Source: JBGTFE01 sp036403235
GTDB lineage: Bacteria > Acidobacteriota > Blastocatellia > Pyrinomonadales > Pyrinomonadaceae
Assembly: GCA_036403235.1 (NCBI GenBank)
Contig: DASWRI010000048.1
Span: 62,001-126,000 of the forward strand
Length of the DNA stretch: 64,000 nucleotides
Direction: 5' to 3'
Below the pieces are notes generated by a model. The model was not told where the DNA came from. It worked only from the letters and a program-made list of their open reading frames with translations, and did no database searches. This document shows, in pieces, positions 7,910-16,108 of the stretch (position 1 is the first letter of the stretch; every line of letters begins with the position of its first letter). The translations under genes were made by a program, and so were the position numbers.

Positions 7910-8403
7910 TTAAAACGGATTCGGTGCAAAATTTTTGGCGAGAATTTTGTGCGGAAAATTCCGAAACGAATTTGGCGGAGCCGTATCAAGTCTGGTTTTT
8001 TCATAACAATCGGATTTCTTCGAAAAAACTTGCCGCGCTGGTTCTTTCGGGCACAAAGAAGGCGACGGCGAGCCTGGCCGAGAACGAATCGGACGCCGGA
8101 GACGGAGGAGTTGTCGGCGGATACAGCGTCGTGACGGATTTTGAAGGAAATCCGCAATGCGTCATTCAGACGACGGAAGTTAGGTTTTTGCCGTTTAACG
8201 AGGTTGACGCGCAATTTGCATTTGATGAAGGCGAAGGCGACCGGACGCTCGAAAATTGGCGCGCGGGACATCGAAAATTTTTTTCCGAATACTGCCGCGC
8301 GTCAAACATTGAGTTCGACGAATCGATGTTGATTTGCTGCAAAAGATTTGCTCTTGTTTATCCAAAAACTCTTGGATTTTTTCCTTTCAGAGATGAACTT
8401 TAA
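7906..8403 (+). CDS. ASCH-domain protein (YhfF-like)
   Basis: A 165-residue protein with an ASCH domain, a PUA-like beta-barrel that binds RNA or modified nucleosides. Features are WFFHNNRISSKKLAALVLSGTKKATASL near the start, a central GGYSVVTDFEGNPQCVIQTTEV strand pair, and the C-terminal DRTLENWRAGHRKFFSEYC helix. Some family members are N4-acetylcytidine amidohydrolases; this is not established for the YhfF branch. It overlaps pyrE by 4 bp and truA by 11 bp, so translation is probably coupled. Confidence 0.75.
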   Translation: MIKTDSVQNFWREFCAENSETNLAEPYQVWFFHNNRISSKKLAALVLSGTKKATASLAENESDAGDGGVVGGYSVVTDFEGNPQCVIQTTEVRFLPFNEVDAQFAFDEGEGDRTLENWRAGHRKFFSEYCRASNIEFDESMLICCKRFALVYPKTLGFFPFRDEL

Positions 8404-9145
8404 ACTTTTAATTCAATACGACGGCACGGATTTTCACGGCTGGCAGATTCAGGGCGGCGAGCGGACGATTCAGGGCGAGCTGGAAAGAGTAATCGGAATG
8501 CTCGAAGACGCGCCCGTCAAAGTCGCCGGCTCGGGGCGGACGGACGCGGGCGTTCACGCCGAAGGTCAGGTCGCGAATGTTTTTCTAAACCGAAAATTTG
8601 CGCCCGAAAAACTGCGCGGCGCGATAAACGGAAATCTCTGGCGCGATTTGCGGATTATGAACGTCGAGCGAGCGCCGGACGATTTTCACGCGCGCTTTTC
8701 GGCGAAGATGAAAACTTACGTTTATCGCGTCGTCAACGCGCCTGTCATGACGCCGTTCTGGCTGCGTTACGCGCATCACGAAACGCGCCCGCTCGACGTC
8801 GGCAGGATGAATACGGCGGCGCGGTTTTTTCTCGGCGAGCACGACTGGACGGCGTTTTCCGCCGCCAATTCCGATGCCGAACACCGCGTCCGGACGATAA
8901 AGGATTTCACGGTCGAATCGTTCTGGGACGCGCGCGCGGGCGCTTCAATCATTGAGTTTCGCATCTCCGCCAACGGATTTTTGCGCTATATGGTGCGCTC
9001 CATCGTCGGCACGATGCTCGAAGTCGGGCGCGGCGAAAAAGATTCTGATACAATTCAAACGGCAATCGTTACCGGAAACCGCGATTTATCGGGTCAAACC
9101 GCACCGGCAAACGGTTTAACGCTTTTGAAGGTTAATTACGAATGA
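8393..9145 (+). CDS. truA: tRNA pseudouridine(38-40) synthase TruA
   Basis: A 250-residue protein starting at MNFKLLIQYDGTDFHGWQ. The longer frame from 8348 has a non-homologous extension, so ATG 8393 was chosen although it overlaps the preceding gene by 11 bp. The catalytic Asp51 lies in SGRTDAGVHAEGQV. Further family blocks are DFHARFSAKMKTYVYRV and the C-terminal NGFLRYMVRSIVGTML. TruA isomerises uridines 38-40 in the anticodon arm of tRNAs. It overlaps the next gene by 4 bp. Confidence 0.93.
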   Translation: MNFKLLIQYDGTDFHGWQIQGGERTIQGELERVIGMLEDAPVKVAGSGRTDAGVHAEGQVANVFLNRKFAPEKLRGAINGNLWRDLRIMNVERAPDDFHARFSAKMKTYVYRVVNAPVMTPFWLRYAHHETRPLDVGRMNTAARFFLGEHDWTAFSAANSDAEHRVRTIKDFTVESFWDARAGASIIEFRISANGFLRYMVRSIVGTMLEVGRGEKDSDTIQTAIVTGNRDLSGQTAPANGLTLLKVNYE

Positions 9146-9831
9146 AAATTCTGGGGCTTATCGGCGGAACGAGCTGGGTTTCGACGATTGATTATTATCG
9201 CTACATCAACCGGCTGGCGAACGAGCGCCTGGGCGGATTGAATTACGCCCGAATTCTGCTTTATTCGCTGAGCTTTAACGAAGTCAAGACGCTGGCCGAT
9301 GCGAGCGACTGGGACGCGCTCGGCGAGCTTTTTTCGGGAATCGCGCGCAATCTGGAAAACGCGGGCGCCGAGGCCATCGTTTTGTGCGCCAACACGACGC
9401 ACATCATCGCCGAAACGGTCGAGCGGAGCACCCGAATTCCTTTGATTCATATCGCCGATTCGACCGCGAAGGAAATTTTGAAGCGTAATCTCAAACGGGT
9501 CGCGCTGCTCGGCACAAAATTTACGATGGACAACGATTTTTATAAAAAAAGATTGGCGCAATACGGCATCGAAGCGATAATTCCGAATGATGAAGAGCGC
9601 GACTTTATTCACGATTCGATTTTCGAAGAGCTCGGCAAAGACATTTTTACCGCCAAAACAAAGCGGAAATATCTCGAAATTATCGAAAATCTGCGACTTA
9701 GAGGCGCGGAAGGCGTGATTTTCGGCTGCACGGAAATCCCGATGCTTTTGAAGCCCGACGATTGCGATATTCCGAGTTTCGATACGACGATGATTCACGC
9801 TCGGTATGCGGTTGATTTTGCCCTGTCCTGA
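9142..9831 (+). CDS. Aspartate/glutamate racemase family protein
   Basis: A 229-residue member of the cofactor-independent racemase family (YgeA-like). Both catalytic cysteines are present: Cys82 in VLCANTTH and the second in VIFGCTEIPML near residue 195. The N-terminus KILGLIGGTSWVSTIDYYRYIN is characteristic. It probably interconverts enantiomers of an amino acid such as Asp, Glu or homoserine; the substrate cannot be told from sequence. It overlaps truA by 4 bp. Confidence 0.85.
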   Translation: MKILGLIGGTSWVSTIDYYRYINRLANERLGGLNYARILLYSLSFNEVKTLADASDWDALGELFSGIARNLENAGAEAIVLCANTTHIIAETVERSTRIPLIHIADSTAKEILKRNLKRVALLGTKFTMDNDFYKKRLAQYGIEAIIPNDEERDFIHDSIFEELGKDIFTAKTKRKYLEIIENLRLRGAEGVIFGCTEIPMLLKPDDCDIPSFDTTMIHARYAVDFALS

Positions 9832-9835
9832 AATT

Positions 9836-10147
9836 ATGCTGATTTATCACATCGTTTTGCCCGAAGTTTGGGCAAATTTCAAAGATAAAAATTTTTACGA
9901 AGCCGAAAGTCTGCACTCGGAAAATTTTATTCACTGCAGCTTTGCCGGCCAGCTCGAAGCGGTTTTGGAAAGATATTACGCGGGCGTCGAGAAAGTTTTG
10001 ATTTTGACGATTGAGGCAGAAAAATTAAAATCAAAATTAGTCGCCGAGCCGTCGACCGGCGGCGAAATTTATCCGCACATCTACGGCGCGATAAATCTTG
10101 ACGCGATTGTCAGGATTGAAGAAAGAATTTTGAATTTTCAGAGTTAA
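9836..10147 (+). CDS. DUF952 family protein
   Basis: A 103-residue protein read from ATG 9836, four bases after the racemase stop; the in-frame upstream ATG would overlap that gene without need. The pattern YHIVLPEVW...YEAESLHSENFIHCSF and GGEIYPHIYGAINLDAIVRI matches the DUF952 family, whose structure resembles ADP-ribosyltransferase-like folds but whose function is unknown. Its stop codon abuts the uppS ATG. Confidence 0.75.
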   Translation: MLIYHIVLPEVWANFKDKNFYEAESLHSENFIHCSFAGQLEAVLERYYAGVEKVLILTIEAEKLKSKLVAEPSTGGEIYPHIYGAINLDAIVRIEERILNFQS

Positions 10148-10927
10148 ATGCACGAAAACTTCGCTAAAGTTATAAAGCCGAAATCCGAGGAAGCCGCCCT
10201 GCTGGCCGAGATTGATTCCGCGCGTCTCCCGCAGCACATTGCGATAATAATGGACGGCAACGGGCGCTGGGCCAAACAGCGCGGAAAGCCGCGGATTTTC
10301 GGGCATCGCGCGGGCGCGGAATCGGTGCGGTCGATTTTAGATACTTGCGCGCGACTCGAAATCAAAGCCGTTACGCTTTACGCTTTTTCGACCGAAAACT
10401 GGAAGCGCCCGCAGGACGAGGTTTCGGGCCTTATGCAGATGCTCAAAGTTTATCTGAAAAAGGAGCTGAAAACCGTCCATAAAAACAACATACGGTTTCA
10501 GGCAATCGGGAAAATCGAAGGATTGGCCGCCGATATTCAAAAAGAGCTGCGCGCCGCCGAGGCGGTAACGCGCGGCAATTCGGGAACGATTTTGAGCGTC
10601 GCGCTTAATTACGGCGGGCGCGCCGAGATAACCGAAGCGGCGCGGAAAGCGGCGAAAAATTTATTGGAAAACGAAAAATCGCTCGATGATTTGAGCGAAA
10701 CGGACATCGAGGCGAATCTTTACACGCGCGGGCTGCCCGAAGTCGATTTGCTCGTCCGGACGAGCGGCGAATTCCGCATCTCGAATTTTCTTTTGTGGCA
10801 ATTGGCCTACAGCGAAATTTATGTGACGCCCGTCTTGTTTCCCGATTTTCGCCGCGCCGAGATTTTCAAAGCCATCCTGGATTTTCAAAAACGCGAACGC
10901 CGTTTCGGAGGAATTGAAAATAAATAG
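10148..10927 (+). CDS. uppS: Undecaprenyl diphosphate synthase (cis-prenyltransferase)
   Basis: A 259-residue cis-prenyltransferase. It builds the C55 lipid carrier for peptidoglycan and O-antigen synthesis from farnesyl and isopentenyl diphosphates. The Mg-binding Asp36 is in IAIIMDGNGRWAKQRG, followed by FGHRAGAESV, LYAFSTENWKRP and the C-terminal DLLVRTSGEFRISNFLLWQ. It has an N-terminal extension of about 27 residues. It begins directly at the previous stop codon and is followed by cdsA, the usual uppS-cdsA pair, but dxr and rseP do not follow. Confidence 0.94.
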   Translation: MHENFAKVIKPKSEEAALLAEIDSARLPQHIAIIMDGNGRWAKQRGKPRIFGHRAGAESVRSILDTCARLEIKAVTLYAFSTENWKRPQDEVSGLMQMLKVYLKKELKTVHKNNIRFQAIGKIEGLAADIQKELRAAEAVTRGNSGTILSVALNYGGRAEITEAARKAAKNLLENEKSLDDLSETDIEANLYTRGLPEVDLLVRTSGEFRISNFLLWQLAYSEIYVTPVLFPDFRRAEIFKAILDFQKRERRFGGIENK

Positions 10928-10993
10928 TCAGCAGACAGCGGCCAGCAATCAGCCTTAAAGCGAATTCTCACTGACCACTGGCTACTGACCACT
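10926..10993. repeat. Imperfect inverted repeat of NNNCAGC heptamers (R6)
   Basis: The 5' arm is four consecutive heptamers AGTCAGC, AGACAGC, GGCCAGC, AATCAGC. The 3' arm is heptamers of CACTGAC type ending 5 nt before the cdsA ATG. The arms are only partly complementary, but both keep the 7-nt period. Confidence 0.65.
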
Positions 10994-10998
10994 AACTT

Positions 10999-11853
10999 AT
11001 GAACAGTCGATTACTGACCGCGCTCGTCGCGCTTCCGATTTTAATTTTATCAATCATTTTGCCGTATCTTTTGCCGCAATTCGCGCAGGCGAGCTGGCCT
11101 TTTCTGGTCATTTCCGCGCTCGCGCTGAGCGCGGGACTTTTTGAGTTTTTTACCTTGACGAAAAAATTGGAGCTTAAAGCCGACGCTCCAATCGCTTATC
11201 TGGGCGCGGCGGCGTTTTTCGTCGCGTTTCTTTTCGACGCGCCGGCAAAATCGCCTGACTTGCTGAATTTGACGCTCGCGCTTTTTCTGATTTTTGTTTT
11301 GATGACGCAGACTTTTCGCTTTCAGGCCGATTTTTCCAAAATGCTGGCGGGCGTCGGCGTCACCGTTCTGGGAGTTTTATACGTCGCTTTTTTGGGCGGA
11401 TTTTTAATCTCGATGCGCGTCGGATTTGAAAATACGCTCGTCCCGTTTCTTTCGACAAAGCTTATCGGCTTTTTCTTTCTCGTCGTGATGGGCGCCGACA
11501 CGGGCGCGTATTACGTCGGGAAAAATCTCGGCAAACACAAGCTCGCACCAAAAGTTTCGCCCGGAAAAACGTGGGAAGGCGTCGTCGGCGGCCTGATTTT
11601 AAGCTCGGCTTTTGCGGCCGTTTCATCGGCGACGTTTTTCCCGGAACTTCGCTTTAAGATTTCGATTCCGCTCGCCGTCGTCATGTCAATCGTCGGGCTT
11701 TTCGGCGATTTGGCGGAAAGCGCGATGAAGCGCGGCGCGGGCGCAAAAGACGCCGCCAGCATTTTGCCCGGACACGGCGGCCTGCTCGACCGTCTCGACA
11801 GCCTGCTTTTTAACGCGCCGATTCTGTATTATTTCGCGCGCTTTTATTTCTAA
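10999..11853 (+). CDS. cdsA: Phosphatidate cytidylyltransferase
   Basis: A 284-residue membrane enzyme with about eight hydrophobic segments. It makes CDP-diacylglycerol from phosphatidate and CTP, the branch point of phospholipid synthesis. The family signature is present near the C-terminus: KVSPGKTWEGVVGG, then GDLAESAMKRGAGAKD and LPGHGGLLDRLDSLL, with the conserved acidic residues. It follows uppS across repeat R6. No Shine-Dalgarno precedes ATG 10999. Confidence 0.93.
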   Translation: MNSRLLTALVALPILILSIILPYLLPQFAQASWPFLVISALALSAGLFEFFTLTKKLELKADAPIAYLGAAAFFVAFLFDAPAKSPDLLNLTLALFLIFVLMTQTFRFQADFSKMLAGVGVTVLGVLYVAFLGGFLISMRVGFENTLVPFLSTKLIGFFFLVVMGADTGAYYVGKNLGKHKLAPKVSPGKTWEGVVGGLILSSAFAAVSSATFFPELRFKISIPLAVVMSIVGLFGDLAESAMKRGAGAKDAASILPGHGGLLDRLDSLLFNAPILYYFARFYF

Positions 11854-11911
11854 GAATTTCACAATTTTGCCGCAACAAACCGTATCGAAAAATCGTTCTG
11901 AATAGTAGGTT

Positions 11912-12220
11912 ATGTCAGTCGAAAAACAAATTCAGGAAGCGATTGTAAGGGGCGAGTTCGATAATCTGGAAGGCGCGGGCAAACCGCTCAATCTGGACGC
12001 GTATTTTGCCACACCGGAAGATTTACGCGTCGGTTATTCGGTTTTAAAAAGCAACAAATTCGTTCCCGAAGAAATCGACCGCCTAAAAGAAATCGGTCTT
12101 TTGAAAGAAAAATTAAAAAGCTGCGTGAACGAAGACGAAAAAACGCGCCTCAACAAACTGCTCAACGAGAAAACGCTGGCGCTCTCGATTATTTTGGAAA
12201 GAAACAAGCGGAAAAGATAA
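11912..12220 (+). CDS. DUF1992 (DnaJ-C28-like conserved domain) protein
   Basis: A 102-residue protein. The N-terminus VEKQIQEAIVRGEFDNLEGAGKPLNLD is the hallmark of DUF1992, shared with the mammalian DNAJC28 conserved region; there is no J domain here. The rest is helical and charged. Function is unknown in bacteria. It lies four bases before the MFS gene, so the two are probably co-transcribed. Confidence 0.8.
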   Translation: MSVEKQIQEAIVRGEFDNLEGAGKPLNLDAYFATPEDLRVGYSVLKSNKFVPEEIDRLKEIGLLKEKLKSCVNEDEKTRLNKLLNEKTLALSIILERNKRKR

Positions 12221-12224
12221 ATTT

Positions 12225-13469
12225 ATGCGCTCAAAATCCAAAGGTCTCCGGCACAATCGAGACTTTATAAAACTTTGGAGCGCGCATACAACATCGATTT
12301 TCGGCACGCAGACCGCTTCTCTCGCCTATGCTTTAACGGCCATTCTCGTTCTTCAGGCGACACCCTTCGAAATGGGCGTGTTGCGTGCCGTCGGCTCGGC
12401 CGCGGCAGTTTTGGTCGGATTTTTTACGGGCGTCGTCGTTGACCGCGTTGCTCGCAAACCGCTTTTGGTTTCGGCAGATTTGGGACGCGCTCTGCTCGCC
12501 GCTTTAATCCCGCTTTTTGCTTTTCTCGGCGTTTTAAGAATCGAACACCTGTACGTCATTTCATTTTTTACCGGAGCGCTGAACATCACTTCCGAAGTCG
12601 CTGCAATGGCATTTCTGCCATCAATCGTCGAAAAGGAAAATCTGGTCGAAGGCAACAGCAAACTCGCCGCGACCGAATCGCTCGCGGTCATCGCCGGGCC
12701 GAGTCTTTCCGGACTTCTCGTGCAGCTTTTGTCTGCGCCCGTAACCATTCTCGTCGACGCCGTTTCGTTCGTTTTCTCCGCCGTTTTCGTCTGGACAATC
12801 CGCGCTCCCGAACGGAAATTTTTGCCGGAAAAAGAGCGGCGAAGCGTCTGGTCTGAAATCGCCGAAGGATTCAGCTTTGTTTACAAAAACGCAATTCTGC
12901 GGCCGCTCGCCGAGGCCATCGCGCTTAACTTTTTGTTTATGCTGATGATTTCGACGATTTTCACGCTTTATGCGATTCGTGAATTAAATTTGTCGCCGTT
13001 CGCGCTCGGCTTCGTTTTCTCGGCTTTCGGCTTCGGATTTTTACTCGGAGCGCTCGTTGTAAAACGTCTCACAAATCGTCTCGGGCAGGGAAAAACGATG
13101 GTTTTCGCGACGCTTCTGAACGCTTTTGCTTGCCTGCTGATTCCGGCGGCGAGCGGCGCGGCGACGCTTTTTGTTTTGTTCGCGGCGCATTTTCTGCTCG
13201 GGCTCGGAGCGCAGCTTAACGGCATAAATCTGATGAGCCTGCGGCAGTCGATGACGCCGAATCATCTGCAGGGACGAATGAACGGCAGCTTTCGTTTCGT
13301 TAATGTTTTAATGATGATGTTTGGCGCGCTGTTTGCCGGATTTCTAGGCGAAATAATCGGCTTGCGCACCGTTCTTTTTATCGGCGCAATCGGAATGTTC
13401 GCGCCGTTTCTGCGGCTATTTTTCTCGCCCGTCAGAAATTTCACCGCGCCCGCGCCCGAAAATTTTTAG
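12225..13469 (+). CDS. MFS transporter, MFS_3/EntS-like exporter family
   Basis: A 414-residue protein with about twelve hydrophobic segments. The start (DFIKLWSAHTTSIFGTQTASLAYALTA), the motif-A region GVVVDRVARKPLLVSADLGRA and the mid-protein RESMTP-like NLMSLRQSMTPNHLQGRMNG fit the MFS_3 exporters, relatives of the enterobactin exporter EntS. Substrate is unknown. It closes the pyrE-to-MFS run and is followed by the aspS leader region. Confidence 0.82.
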   Translation: MRSKSKGLRHNRDFIKLWSAHTTSIFGTQTASLAYALTAILVLQATPFEMGVLRAVGSAAAVLVGFFTGVVVDRVARKPLLVSADLGRALLAALIPLFAFLGVLRIEHLYVISFFTGALNITSEVAAMAFLPSIVEKENLVEGNSKLAATESLAVIAGPSLSGLLVQLLSAPVTILVDAVSFVFSAVFVWTIRAPERKFLPEKERRSVWSEIAEGFSFVYKNAILRPLAEAIALNFLFMLMISTIFTLYAIRELNLSPFALGFVFSAFGFGFLLGALVVKRLTNRLGQGKTMVFATLLNAFACLLIPAASGAATLFVLFAAHFLLGLGAQLNGINLMSLRQSMTPNHLQGRMNGSFRFVNVLMMMFGALFAGFLGEIIGLRTVLFIGAIGMFAPFLRLFFSPVRNFTAPAPENF

Positions 13470-13477
13470 CGGTCAAT

Positions 13478-13507
13478 TTGCTTTTTGGCGCGTCTGTCCT
13501 GTATTCT
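13478..13507 (+). promoter_or_regulatory. Possible weak promoter for the aspS leader
   Basis: TTGCTT at 13478-13483 and TATTCT at 13502-13507 with an 18-bp spacer, both imperfect. If used, transcription would begin near 13514, only a few bases before the leader peptide ATG. Offered with low confidence. Confidence 0.25.
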
Positions 13508-13520
13508 TTTTAAGATTTTT

Positions 13521-13556
13521 ATGAACGCAGTTCGATTTAACGACGATAATAATTGA
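13521..13556 (+). CDS. Putative Asp/Asn-rich leader peptide of aspS
   Basis: An 11-codon ORF reading MNAVRFNDDNN then TGA. Six of the ten residues after Met are Asn or Asp. It is followed by two overlapping hairpins, the second a terminator, and then aspS. This is the layout of a transcription attenuator sensing Asp or Asn charging. No Shine-Dalgarno is present, so translation is unproven. Confidence 0.4.
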   Translation: MNAVRFNDDNN

Positions 13557-13559
13557 AAC

Positions 13560-13624
13560 GGCTTGGACAAAAAGAATTTGTTCAGAGCCTTTCGTTTGTC
13601 GCCAAATCGAAAGGCGTTTTTTAT
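13560..13624 (+). terminator. Candidate aspS attenuator: alternative hairpin plus intrinsic terminator
   Basis: Hairpin one pairs 13560-13571 with 13577-13589 (12 pairs, two G-U, one bulge, 5-nt loop). Hairpin two pairs GCCTTTCG (13587-13594) with CGAAAGGC (13608-13615), extended by TTTG/CAAA, and is followed by GTTTTTTATTT. The two share bases 13587-13589, so they compete at the foot. Either an attenuator for aspS or simply the terminator of the upstream MFS operon. Confidence 0.65.
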
Positions 13625-13640
13625 TTGGAAAATAGGGAAA

Positions 13641-13703
13641 TGTGACAAATGACGAGAGAAAGAACATCGTTTCTCGTCCCTCGTTACTTGTCCCTCGTCA
13701 CTA
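13641..13703. repeat. Inverted repeat, GACGAGA/CTCGTC word family (R7)
   Basis: Words GTGACAA, ATGACGA, GAGAAAG on the left and TTTCTCGTCCCTCGTTACTTGTCCCTCGTCAC-type words (from 13671) on the right, partly complementary. It ends 6 nt before the aspS ATG, which lacks a Shine-Dalgarno. Same family as R1 and R18. Confidence 0.6.
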
Positions 13704-13709
13704 AATTTT

Positions 13710-15515
13710 ATGTTAGACGTTTTAGGAAATTTGGAAAGAACTCATACTTGCGGCGAATTGCGCGAGTCGGATGTCGGCGCACAGGTTGTTTTGATGGGCT
13801 GGGTCGCGAAAAAACGCGATTTCGGCATTTTTACGTTTATCGATTTGCGTGACCGATACGGAATTACGCAGGTCGTCGTCAGCGAAGAAACCGACAAAGA
13901 AGCGCACGCAAAAGCGAAAAATCTGCGCGGCGAATTTGTCGCGGCAGTTCGCGGCGAAGTCGTTTCGCGCGCCGAAGGCACGCACAACGCCAAGCTTGCG
14001 ACCGGCGACGTGGAAATAAAAGTAAGCGAGCTTTTGATTTTAAACGACGCGAAAACTACGCCGTTCGAGCTCGAAAAGGCCGGTTCGCAGAATCTGGCGA
14101 GCGAAGATTTGCGCCTCAAATATCGCTATCTCGATTTGCGTCGCCCGCGTCTTCAGCAAAATCTGATGATGCGCGCGAAAGCGCTCGGAAAAATTCGCGC
14201 GTTTATGGAATCGAATAATTTTCTCGAAATCGAAACGCCGATTCTGCTGAAATCGACGCCCGAAGGCGCGCGCGATTTTATCGTTCCGTCCAGAATTCAG
14301 ACGGGAAAATTTTTCGCGCTGCCGCAGTCGCCGCAGATTTTAAAACAGCTTTCGATGATTGCCGGACTCGACAAATATTATCAAATCGCGCGCTGTTTCC
14401 GCGACGAAGACCTTCGGGCAGACCGCCAGCCCGAATTTACGCAGCTCGATATCGAGATGAGCTTTGCCAATCAGGAAATGGTTTACCGCACGCTCGAAGG
14501 CGTTTTGCAGGAAGTTTTTTCACTCGTCGAAGTTTCATTTCCCGAAAAATTTCCGCGCATGACTTATGCCGACGCGATGCGCCGTTTCGGTTCGGACAAG
14601 CCGGATTTGCGTTTTGAAATGGAACTCAAAGATTTGTCGGAAACTTTGCGCGAGACGGATTTTGCGCCGTTTGCCGAAACTTTGGCGAAAGGCGGGCAAA
14701 TTAAAGCGATTGTCGCCAAGGGAAAGGCGGATTATTCGCGCAAACAGCTCGACGAATTGCAGGAATTCGTCAAGCGTTACGGCGCGTCGGCGCTCGCCTG
14801 GATAAAACTCGGCGACGAGACGACTTCGTCTTTACTCAAAGTTTTGGGCGAAGAAAAAATCGCGCAACTCGCGAGCGCGGCCGAAGCCGAAAAAGGCGAC
14901 GCGGTTTTGATTGTCGCCGGACGCAAATCCGTTGCCGCGGCCGGTCTCGGCGCTTTGAGAAATGAAATCGCGAGACGCGAAAATCTGATTCCGAAAGACG
15001 TTTACAAACCGCTCTGGGTGACGGAATTTCCGATGTTCGAATACAACGAGGAAACCGGGAATTACGACGCTATGCATCACCCGTTTACGTCTCTGATGGA
15101 CGAAGACGTGCCGAAATTTAAGCGCGCCATCGAAGACGGCGAGAAGGAACTTTTGGGCGAAATCCGCGCTCGCGCTTACGACGTCGTCATCAACGGCTAC
15201 GAAATCGGCAGCGGCTCGATTCGCATCCACCAGCGCGAAATTCAAAACTTGATTTTCAAGGCGCTCGGGCTTTCGCCGGAAAAAGCGCGCGAAAGATTCG
15301 GATTTTTTCTCGAAGCGCTCGAATACGGAACGCCGCCGCACGGCGGATTCGCCGCCGGCATCGAGCGGCTCGTGATGCTTCTCCGTCAGACGGAAAACAT
15401 CCGCGACGTCGTCGCCTTTCCGAAAACCGCTTCGGCGCAGGATTTGATGATGGACTCGCCCGGCGAAGTCGATGTTTCGCAATTGAATGAGCTGGGAATA
15501 AAAATCGTCGAGTAA
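13710..15515 (+). CDS. aspS: Aspartate-tRNA ligase (bacterial type)
   Basis: A 601-residue class II synthetase with the bacterial GAD insertion. The anticodon-binding OB fold is at 10-110 (VVLMGWVAKKRDFGIFTFID). Motif 2 is CFRDEDLRADRQPEFTQLD near 230, and motif 3 is GFAAGIERLVML near 550. It charges tRNA-Asp, and in organisms without AsnRS it may also charge tRNA-Asn. Which type this is cannot be decided here. A candidate Asp/Asn leader peptide and terminator lie upstream. A perfect 17-bp terminator hairpin follows two bases after the coding region. Confidence 0.95.
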   Translation: MLDVLGNLERTHTCGELRESDVGAQVVLMGWVAKKRDFGIFTFIDLRDRYGITQVVVSEETDKEAHAKAKNLRGEFVAAVRGEVVSRAEGTHNAKLATGDVEIKVSELLILNDAKTTPFELEKAGSQNLASEDLRLKYRYLDLRRPRLQQNLMMRAKALGKIRAFMESNNFLEIETPILLKSTPEGARDFIVPSRIQTGKFFALPQSPQILKQLSMIAGLDKYYQIARCFRDEDLRADRQPEFTQLDIEMSFANQEMVYRTLEGVLQEVFSLVEVSFPEKFPRMTYADAMRRFGSDKPDLRFEMELKDLSETLRETDFAPFAETLAKGGQIKAIVAKGKADYSRKQLDELQEFVKRYGASALAWIKLGDETTSSLLKVLGEEKIAQLASAAEAEKGDAVLIVAGRKSVAAAGLGALRNEIARRENLIPKDVYKPLWVTEFPMFEYNEETGNYDAMHHPFTSLMDEDVPKFKRAIEDGEKELLGEIRARAYDVVINGYEIGSGSIRIHQREIQNLIFKALGLSPEKARERFGFFLEALEYGTPPHGGFAAGIERLVMLLRQTENIRDVVAFPKTASAQDLMMDSPGEVDVSQLNELGIKIVE

Positions 15516-15560
15516 AAGCAAAAAGGCAAACTGATATTTTCAATTTGCCTTTTTGCTTTT
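15514..15560. terminator. Bidirectional terminator inside the 3' end of the convergent gene
   Basis: Perfect 17-bp arms at 15514-15530 and 15544-15560, A-rich on the left and T-rich on the right, so it can end transcripts in both directions. The right arm encodes the last codons of the minus-strand gene. Confidence 0.85.
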
Positions 15561-16001
15561 AAATCCGTAATAAGCGATTAAACTCGCGCCGCAGGAATTG
15601 AGTCTGATTTTTGTTTTTCGATTGCGGTAAACCGTGTAAGTTCGGCTTATTTTACAATCTTCGTCACCGACAGTAATGTCAGCTTTAAGTTTAATTTTTG
15701 CCTGGCTTTTGCCCGCCGCAAAAGCTCTTCCGGAAATATCATAGCTGGAATAAATAAATTTGGCGCATTCCGGCTTTTCAGGAAACCCGCATTCGCTGAC
15801 CATTCCGCCGCCTGCGTCGAGTATTCCCTTCGAAGTTTTGTTTATCGGAAATTCTAATCCATCAAAAGAATAGCCCGTAGAAAGTGAAAACACGACAATG
15901 ATGACTTCTCCGGATTTCGCTCTTTTTTGTGCAAACATTTCAATTGTGCCAAAATGTGAAGCGAAAGTTATAATTAAAAGTAAGCTAAAAAATCTTTTCA
16001 T
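15540..16001 (-). CDS. Secreted protein of unknown function
   Basis: A 153-residue protein starting at ATG 16001, chosen because it begins a clear signal peptide (MKRFFSLLLIITFASHF, cleavage near MFAQ). The mature part is beta-rich and has four to five Cys residues (SECGFPEKPECAKF, DEDCKISRTY, LNSCGAS) that could form disulphides. No family recognised. Its final codons (FKSKKAN) lie in the terminator shared with aspS. A weak AAAAG is the only ribosome-binding hint. Confidence 0.6.
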   Translation of the reverse strand: MKRFFSLLLIITFASHFGTIEMFAQKRAKSGEVIIVVFSLSTGYSFDGLEFPINKTSKGILDAGGGMVSECGFPEKPECAKFIYSSYDISGRAFAAGKSQAKIKLKADITVGDEDCKISRTYTVYRNRKTKIRLNSCGASLIAYYGFKSKKAN

Positions 16002-16108
16002 AAATTTGATAAAACTTTTCAAGTTGATGCCTGAGGCGTCTTGATTGTTGCTTTGGCCGGTCAAAAAGTGTGAACTAAACCTCAAAAGCTGTCGTAAAAT
16101 TTAAGGCA

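Noticed and set aside
13470..13709. T-box riboswitch before aspS
   Set aside because: No T-box sequence (TGGN bulge region) was seen; the leader-peptide model fits the visible features better.
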